This document shows positions 26,625-32,450 of a DNA stretch of 32,450 nucleotides, piece after piece; the stretch's first letter is position 1; each line of letters begins with the position of its first letter. Source of the stretch: Bacteroidota bacterium (GTDB lineage Bacteria; Bacteroidota; Bacteroidia; Palsa-965). Location: positions 1-32,450 of the forward strand of contig JAJTEY010000022.1 in assembly GCA_021299855.1 (NCBI GenBank), written 5' to 3'. A model generated the notes under the pieces. The model was given only the letters and a program-made list of their open reading frames with translations. It ran no database searches and was not told where the DNA came from. A program made the translations under genes and the position numbers.

Positions 26625-28193
26625 TTATAGATGGAAGGTGAATGCAACATCACCCAGTAAAACATGATCCGCATCATTGAGCGGATGCGTTCCGCTAATT
26701 TTTGTCCCGTTAACTTTTACACCATTAGAGCTGTTCAGGTCGCGTATATAATACTTTCCGCCTTCATAAGTTACAACGGCATGCTTGCGTGAAACCGTAT
26801 TGTGAGCAAAAACAATATCTGCTCCGGCTTCACGGCCAATAATTATTTCAGGTTTGTTAATTTCCAGTACACCGCCAAATTCTTTCGCAGTTACAATTCG
26901 TGCAAATGAGCCACGGGCGCGCATTTCATGAATAAGTTGTTTTTCCCTTTCCTGCTCATGTTTACGACGCTCTTCTTCCTGCTGCTTTCTTTTTTCCTCC
27001 TCGGTCTGTCGCACGATGTTTTCAAGATGCCTATCCTGAGCTGCAATTTTTTCTTCTGCCTGACGTTGCTTTTCCTGCATGCTTTTCAAATTCTTCTGAC
27101 GCAATGCTTCTTCCGCCGCAATGCGCTGTACACGGGCTTTATTCCATTTAAAGCCGGCAAAAATTAAGCCGATAAATGCAACGCCCAATAGAATGAACAA
27201 GAGTTTATTTTCTTCGAAACGATCTGCAAAAGTTGGCGGAGGCGCAGTGTATGAAAACAGAATTGATTGTCCGGTTTTTGTTTTTAAAACAGCACTGTGA
27301 TTTTTTCCATCGCGTGAAGAAGCGGCAGTATAAGAAATCGTGTACTCAGATCCTGCCAATCGTTGAGGAGCGTTTTTAATAAACTTGATCAACTGCTGAA
27401 CAACATTTTCTGCGTTGTTTCCGTCTGTCCACATCGTTTCTCCGAAAGAAGCATCCACCACATCTTTAATGGTGTATTTATCTTTCATGCCGATGTCATA
27501 ACGCAACGAGTAGATCGGAATGTTTAAAGCAACAGCCTTATCACTCACGGATCCTGCAGTCTGGCGCGTATCGAAGATGTTGTAATACTCATCAGATAAC
27601 AACAGAATAATTTTCTTCTTGTCTGTTTTATATTTTTCGAAATACGATAACGCTTCATGCAAGGCCAAAAATATTTCCGAACCTTGATTCTGATTTGCTA
27701 AGGCACTTGGTGCCGTTATTGCATTTACTTTTTCTTTTACGACATCAGGTTTGTTCGTGAATTCCGGTTGTGCAGGATATAATAATTGATCATTGCGATA
27801 CCAGTCAAACGTGACTACAGCCATTTCGTCTATTGCGCCCAACATGCCGCTCATCGCATTGCTCAATACGCCTTTGAAAAATTCACGTTGCATCGCGCGT
27901 TGGGGCAGATAGTGATTTTCCATAACAACAAGTATGGAAAGTCCCTGATCGTCGGGTTTCGCGGGTTTCGAAGCGAAAGTAAACGTGCAATTCGCGCCGT
28001 CTTCAACTATGAAGAAGTCGCTGTTGTGTGAAACGGGATTGCGATCTGTTGCAACAAGTTTAACGGACGGAAAGCTATCCGCGCTTACGGATTTAAACTG
28101 AACCTGCGCGTATAGTGGCATGCAGAGGAAAGCCCACAGCACAGCAAGGCATCCGAAGCGCCGATAGCGTTCCAAGCAGAACGTATTTCGCAT
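26625..28193 (-). CDS. VWA-like domain, TM, coiled coil and C-terminal FHA domain protein
   Basis: 522 aa; signal peptide, VWA-like core 'QGLSILVVMENHYL...KIILLLSDEYYNIFD', TM 'LLFILLGVAFIGLIFAGF', charged coiled coil, FHA 'HNTVSRKHAVVTYEGGKYYIRDLNSSNGVKVNGTKI'. Confidence 0.88.
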   Translation of the reverse strand: MRNTFCLERYRRFGCLAVLWAFLCMPLYAQVQFKSVSADSFPSVKLVATDRNPVSHNSDFFIVEDGANCTFTFASKPAKPDDQGLSILVVMENHYLPQRAMQREFFKGVLSNAMSGMLGAIDEMAVVTFDWYRNDQLLYPAQPEFTNKPDVVKEKVNAITAPSALANQNQGSEIFLALHEALSYFEKYKTDKKKIILLLSDEYYNIFDTRQTAGSVSDKAVALNIPIYSLRYDIGMKDKYTIKDVVDASFGETMWTDGNNAENVVQQLIKFIKNAPQRLAGSEYTISYTAASSRDGKNHSAVLKTKTGQSILFSYTAPPPTFADRFEENKLLFILLGVAFIGLIFAGFKWNKARVQRIAAEEALRQKNLKSMQEKQRQAEEKIAAQDRHLENIVRQTEEEKRKQQEEERRKHEQEREKQLIHEMRARGSFARIVTAKEFGGVLEINKPEIIIGREAGADIVFAHNTVSRKHAVVTYEGGKYYIRDLNSSNGVKVNGTKISGTHPLNDADHVLLGDVAFTFHL

Positions 28194-28840
28194 TATTGTG
28201 CGCTTTTAAACTTAAACGTTGTATTGGCTACTTTAATCGTGTCGCCGTCGTTCAAGTCGTACGGTTTACCTATTTCTAATTCTTCGTTGTTCAGGAATGT
28301 CGCGTTAGCAGCCATTTCGTCTTTGATGAAAAACTTGCCTTTCTTGCATAAAATAGTAACGTGCTTTCCGGACACGGCAGCATCATTCGTGATAACAATG
28401 GAATTGCCCGGATCGCGACCAATGCTGTTATTTCCTTCATAAATACGGAAATCTACGCCCATCGGATCAATGGTGTACGATATCAACCATCCGGTAATCA
28501 TGCGTGTTGCGCGAGGATTTTCAGCAACGGTATTTCCTGTTTCGTCAATCTCTAAGCCCTGAATAAAAGTGCGGTTAAGATCTTTTGCAGGTGTTGCAGG
28601 TGTGTTCGGATTAGCACCTGAAATTTGTGTTTTGTCCGGTGTAACGGTCGGGCCGTGTCCACCGAATATCTGTGTCTTGGCAGCATCGAGTCCACCTTGC
28701 GTATTTTCAAAGTTACCGCTGATCATAGTCTTGTCCATGTTGCCGCCTTCAGAGCCGGACGCAGACTTTGGACAATACGGACATTCTTCCAACGATTCCT
28801 TATAGAAGTGACCGTTGTTGCAACGCTTAAAACCTTTCAT
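28193..28840 (-). CDS. FHA domain protein with N-terminal zinc-ribbon-like motif and repeated Thr motifs
   Basis: 215 aa; 'CNNGHFYKESLEECPYC'; linker with DKTMISG/AKTQIFG/DKTQISG/NRTFIQG; FHA 'DAAVSGKHVTILCKKGKFFIKDEMAANATFLNNEEL'. Confidence 0.88.
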   Translation of the reverse strand: MKGFKRCNNGHFYKESLEECPYCPKSASGSEGGNMDKTMISGNFENTQGGLDAAKTQIFGGHGPTVTPDKTQISGANPNTPATPAKDLNRTFIQGLEIDETGNTVAENPRATRMITGWLISYTIDPMGVDFRIYEGNNSIGRDPGNSIVITNDAAVSGKHVTILCKKGKFFIKDEMAANATFLNNEELEIGKPYDLNDGDTIKVANTTFKFKSAQ

Positions 28841-28944
28841 AAATTATTCTTGTTTGGGTTAGGGTTTCCACACCTGCAACAGGGCAGGCGTTGTTCTGGT
28901 AAATATAGTAAATCAGGGATAAAACGTTGGTTAACGGCTAATTA

Positions 28945-29508
28945 TTATTTGCCGTTGAATTGATTCATGGTAAATGCAAGGCCGATAGTTCCAAAACCTT
29001 TAACGGCCTCAACGCATTTTTCCAATCGTTCGGACAACACCTTCTGTTCCTCGCTGTTCCATTTGCCTAAAACATATTCAGCTTGACGACCTTTCGGAAA
29101 ATCATTCCCTACGCCAAAACGTAATCGTGCGTATTCCGCGGTTTGCAATGTTTGTTGAATATGAGATAATCCGTTGTGCCCGCCATCACTACCTTTTGGC
29201 TTGATGCGAATGGTGCCGAAGGGTAAAGCAATGTCGTCGGTGATGACGAGCAAATTTGAAACGGAAATTTTTTCTGCCTGCAACCAATATTGAACAGCCT
29301 TGCCGCTCAGGTTCATGTATGTGGTAGGCTTAATTAAAATAAAGGTTCGTCCTTTGAATTTGTATTCCGTGACAAATGCATGACGATCCTGCCGGAAAAT
29401 AAGACTGGATGCCCTCGCAAGAGCATCCAGTACTTCAAATCCGATATTATGTCGTGTGCCGGCGTATTCATCGCCGATATTACCCAGTCCTGCGATCAGG
29501 TATTTCAC
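28945..29508 (-). CDS. pth: Peptidyl-tRNA hydrolase
   Basis: 187 aa; 'MKYLIAGLGNIGDEYAGTRHNIGFEVLD', 'LIKPTTYMNLSGKAV', 'GSDGGHNGL'. Confidence 0.96.
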   Translation of the reverse strand: MKYLIAGLGNIGDEYAGTRHNIGFEVLDALARASSLIFRQDRHAFVTEYKFKGRTFILIKPTTYMNLSGKAVQYWLQAEKISVSNLLVITDDIALPFGTIRIKPKGSDGGHNGLSHIQQTLQTAEYARLRFGVGNDFPKGRQAEYVLGKWNSEEQKVLSERLEKCVEAVKGFGTIGLAFTMNQFNGK

Positions 29509-29517
29509 GTGCTCGAA

Positions 29518-30102
29518 TTATTTTTTAGCAGCCTTAGCTTCTTCAGCAGGGGTTGCTACGTTACGCGTAGTCTGAATAGTAACGATAGTAACATTCTTGT
29601 TATCCAGGAACGTTAAGCCGTCGATGCTCATATCGGCAACACGAATAGCCTGACCGATGTTCAGGTTTTCGATGTCGATCGTGATCATGTCAGGCATCTT
29701 GTCCAACATGCCGCGAACTTTAAGTTTACGCTGCTTCTTGATCAACTTACCACCGGCTTTAACACCTGCAGAGTTACCTACGAATTTTACAGGAAGGCTT
29801 AAAGTAACCCCTTTGCCCGGAAGGATTTGTAAAAAATCCACGTGAACAAATTGGTCAGTAACCGGATGCGTTTGGTAATCCTGTACGATAGCGGTGTACT
29901 TGTTGCCGTCGATGTCCAGATCAACTGTGCGTACTTCAGGGCTGTTGATCAACCCTTCCAACGCCAGATGGCCTAATTGAAAAGCCACCTGATCAGAACC
30001 ACCGTACAACACACAAGGAACGTTACCGCTTCTGCGGATTTCTGCAGCATCTTTTTTCCCTACGCTCGCACGACGCGAGCCGCTCATTGCTACTGATTTC
30101 AT
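29518..30102 (-). CDS. rplY: 50S ribosomal protein L25/general stress protein Ctc
   Basis: 194 aa; 'GKKDAAEIRRSGNVPCVLYGG', 'YTAIVQDYQTHPVTDQFVHVDFLQI'. Confidence 0.93.
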   Translation of the reverse strand: MKSVAMSGSRRASVGKKDAAEIRRSGNVPCVLYGGSDQVAFQLGHLALEGLINSPEVRTVDLDIDGNKYTAIVQDYQTHPVTDQFVHVDFLQILPGKGVTLSLPVKFVGNSAGVKAGGKLIKKQRKLKVRGMLDKMPDMITIDIENLNIGQAIRVADMSIDGLTFLDNKNVTIVTIQTTRNVATPAEEAKAAKK

Positions 30103-30135
30103 GTTGTGATTGTTTATTGGTTATTAATTAAAAAA

Positions 30136-31068
30136 TTACATGATAAAGTGATTGCTGATGGATTCGTAATTCACCACGCGGTGGAATACATCTGCAAACA
30201 TGTTGGCTACGGAAAGCACTTTAATTTTCGGGCTTTCGCGTTTCAACGGAATCGTGTCCGTTACAATTAACTCGGTAATTCTCGATTGTTCGATGATGTC
30301 GTAAGCTTTGCCCGACAATACAGGATGCGTAATCAATGCGCGCACGCTTGCAGCACCTCGATCCATCATCATATCCGCAGCTTTGCACAACGTGCCGCCC
30401 GTATCTACGATGTCATCAATCAAAACAATATTTCTTCCTTCAATTTCTCCGATTGCAGTCATACTATCTACCACGTTCGCTTTAGAACGCTGCTTGTAGC
30501 AAATTACAATCTCGCTTTTCAAATGCTTCGCATAAGCGTTCGCACGTTTTGATCCGCCCATGTCAGGAGCTGCCATCGTTAAATTCGGCAATTGCAAACT
30601 TTCGATATACGGAATGAACATGGTTGACGCATACAAATGATCTACCGGAACGTTGAAGAATCCCTGTATTTGATCAGCATGCAAGTCCATCGTTACAATA
30701 CGATTTACTCCTGCAGCAGCCAACATATCAGCTACCAGTTTCGAGCCAATCGCAACACGCGGTTGATCTTTACGATCCTGACGAGCAAAACCGTAATATG
30801 GAATTACCGCAATAATTTCCTTTGCTGATGCACGTTTCGCAGCATCTACCATCAACAACAATTCAAATAAATTGTCCGTTGGAGGAAACGTACTTTGAAT
30901 TAAAAACACCGTTGATCCACGCACTGTTTCCTCCAAAGAGGTTTGAAATTCTCCATCGCTGAAACGACTTACAGTAAGTTTACCTAAAGGCTGACCATAA
31001 GCAGCAGCGATTTTTTCTCCAATGTAATTGGAGGCAGTGCCGGAAAATATTTTTACTTGTGCAGACAC
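30136..31068 (-). CDS. prs: Ribose-phosphate pyrophosphokinase
   Basis: 310 aa; 'SRFSDGEFQTSLEETVRG', 'VIPYYGFARQDRKDQPRV', 'IVLIDDIVDTGGTLCKAAD'. Confidence 0.96.
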   Translation of the reverse strand: MSAQVKIFSGTASNYIGEKIAAAYGQPLGKLTVSRFSDGEFQTSLEETVRGSTVFLIQSTFPPTDNLFELLLMVDAAKRASAKEIIAVIPYYGFARQDRKDQPRVAIGSKLVADMLAAAGVNRIVTMDLHADQIQGFFNVPVDHLYASTMFIPYIESLQLPNLTMAAPDMGGSKRANAYAKHLKSEIVICYKQRSKANVVDSMTAIGEIEGRNIVLIDDIVDTGGTLCKAADMMMDRGAASVRALITHPVLSGKAYDIIEQSRITELIVTDTIPLKRESPKIKVLSVANMFADVFHRVVNYESISNHFIM

Positions 31069-31090
31069 GGTATTGTGTGTTGAAGGGCTG

Positions 31091-31098
31091 CAAAGGTA
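31091..31098 (-). promoter_or_regulatory. -7 element (TACCTTTG) upstream of prs
   Basis: Minus-strand TACCTTTG, 22 nt upstream of the prs ATG. Confidence 0.5.
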
Positions 31099-31559
31099 AG
31101 TATTTCCACGATTTAACCGCCAAAAAATAGCGGTTTTTCGGCGAAAACTGCCAAAATATAACGCATCTTCCTTAAAAAGAAAGTGTAATCGAATTCAATT
31201 CCGGGAAAAGACAACTTTTGATGATGGTCTATTTGATTGAATAACAGCAGATTGTATTTTCCGTGTCCGCTTATAAGAAATCCGCAACCGATTCACCGCG
31301 GCTTTGGTGCGCCACTCCTGCTGGGTTGGCAAATGCAGAAGAAATTACCCTGTCGTCGGATGAAATTGTAGGCGTGCCCGGGCATTTCCAAAAACAGAAT
31401 TTTTTATTCATCGGATATTAACTTCGTTTGGAAATTGATGTCCGCCTGCCTTCAAGCACAGTAATAGTCAATGTTGGCGAATAATTAAACGTCAAGAAAA
31501 TCTTTCATCGGTGAACTATTTTTGCACTTCGTTGTTCTATAGGCGAACGTCATCCTCAC

Positions 31560-32180
31560 ATGCAAGTACTCGAGAAACAAGGACGGAAGCATCCGTTAGT
31601 CAATTTGGTCAACTTTGGTTTAGCCGGAGTCACCATGTTGTTCGTCACCTTGTTGGTGTTGTTCGCGTTATCGCATCCGGAGCGCGAGTTGAGTCATCGT
31701 GAATTCCCGCGCATATTTTTCTTAAGCACGCTTATTATTATCGCCGGAAGCTACACGGTAGAACGCGCCTACAAAGGATTTGATGTAGATAACGGCGAAC
31801 AATTGATGAATAATTTATTGCTTACAGCCGGCATCGGTGCTGCGTTTTCTGTCACACAATTTATCGGTTGGAATCAGTTATGGACATCCGGAATAACCTT
31901 GTACGAAGTTGGAGTAGGAGGCAGCACGCACACTACAGCAGCCGGTGCATTTTTGTTTGTGTTATCCGGGTTGCATGTATTGCATTTGGCGGTAGGTTTG
32001 GGTTTTCTGTTTATGGCCATGTTTAAACTGGTGCATGTGCGTCAGGATGCGGTGAAAGCAGTAATTTATTATACCGATCCCGTTGAGCGTGTGCGCATTC
32101 GCATGTTGGCCCGTTATTGGCATTTTCTGGATGTGGTTTGGGTGATTATGTTCTTATTCTTCCTGTGGTTCTTTTTGTAA
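31560..32180 (+). CDS. Haem-copper oxidase (cytochrome c oxidase) subunit III-like
   Basis: 206 aa; multiple TM segments, 'QLWTSGITLYEVGVGGSTHTTAAGAFLFVLSGLHVLHLAVGLGFLF', 'ARYWHFLDVVWVIMFLFFLWFFL'. TATTTTTG at 31517-31524 upstream. Confidence 0.92.
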   Translation: MQVLEKQGRKHPLVNLVNFGLAGVTMLFVTLLVLFALSHPERELSHREFPRIFFLSTLIIIAGSYTVERAYKGFDVDNGEQLMNNLLLTAGIGAAFSVTQFIGWNQLWTSGITLYEVGVGGSTHTTAAGAFLFVLSGLHVLHLAVGLGFLFMAMFKLVHVRQDAVKAVIYYTDPVERVRIRMLARYWHFLDVVWVIMFLFFLWFFL

Positions 32181-32270
32181 CTACGTGAAAAACAGGTTAT
32201 ACGTCAAGCGGTTTCAATTTTTTGCCGGAATTCAAAAACAATACTTATTTTCGCATCCCCGTACCGAAAT

Positions 32271-32354
32271 GCCCAGATGGCGGAATCGGTAGACGCGCTG
32301 GTCTCAAACACCAGTGGATTCACTTCCATGCCGGTTCGACTCCGGCTCTGGGTA
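32271..32354 (+). tRNA. tRNA-Leu (anticodon CAA)
   Basis: Acceptor GCCCAGA/TCTGGGT + A, anticodon arm CTGGT-CTCAAAC-ACCAG, T-arm GCCGGTTCGACTCCGGC, long variable arm. Confidence 0.96.
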
Positions 32355-32359
32355 CGAAC

Positions 32360-32384
32360 AAAAAGCCTCACTAGAGGCTTTTTT
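32360..32384 (+). terminator. Intrinsic terminator downstream of tRNA-Leu
   Basis: aaaaagcctc-acta-gaggcttttt, T-rich 3' side. Confidence 0.8.
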
Positions 32385-32387
32385 ATT

Positions 32388-32450
32388 ATGGCCACGGTTT
32401 ACATTCTATATTCAACCCAAGCGGATAGATATTATATCGGATCATCGAAG
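32388..32450 (+). CDS. GIY-YIG nuclease-family protein (partial, runs off the window)
   Basis: ATG at 32388: MATVYILYSTQADRYYIGSSK, matching the V/FYILYS...YYIGSS N-terminus of GIY-YIG proteins. Not in the supplied ORF track. Confidence 0.85.
   Translation, partial: MATVYILYSTQADRYYIGSSK

Noticed and set aside
15319-28840. Type VI secretion system or antiphage island interpretation of the FHA/STPK/PP2C cluster
   Set aside because: No TssB/C, ClpV, Hcp, VgrG, TssM or other T6SS core genes, and no nuclease, integrase or other defence hallmark in the window. The flanks are ordinary housekeeping genes.
32204-32395. 63-aa minus-strand ORF over the tRNA-Leu
   Set aside because: Spans a clear tRNA gene and its terminator on the opposite strand; spurious.

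Overview
The window is a Bacteroidetes-type chromosomal segment. Evidence for this is a T9SS C-terminal sorting domain, TAnnTTTG-type -7 promoter elements, and the housekeeping gene content. The left part carries methionine biosynthesis genes (metZ/metY-like, OsmC-like, metX), a CutA-like gene, a decayed VOC/glyoxalase fragment, class I ribonucleotide reductase (nrdA/nrdB), a DUF3109-like Cys-rich protein, dimeric-type glycyl-tRNA synthetase, a membrane-anchored MutS-like ATPase, a T9SS cargo protein, a CPBP-like membrane protein and an AraC regulator. The right part carries pth, rplY/ctc, prs, a haem-copper oxidase subunit III, tRNA-Leu(CAA) and the start of a GIY-YIG protein. The most striking content is a compact ten-gene, minus-strand, operon-like cluster at about 15319-28840. 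It encodes three Ser/Thr kinases (one fused to a TonB_C-like domain, one non-RD), a PP2C phosphatase with a collagen-like tail, and five FHA-domain proteins with six FHA domains. The FHA outputs are a double-FHA ABC transporter, an FHA-TM-M48 peptidase, an FHA-polytopic membrane protein, a VWA-TM-coiled-coil-FHA protein, and an FHA adaptor with repeated K/R-T-x-I motifs. A LEA-like envelope protein completes the set. I read it as a self-contained phospho-Thr signalling module acting on the cell envelope; its function is inferred. Other leads are an unannotated structured sRNA candidate (14165-14270), a terminator-like hairpin in the nrdB leader, and three genes whose -7 promoter box sits 6-7 nt from the ATG. 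All calls are by eye; no searches or computations were run.
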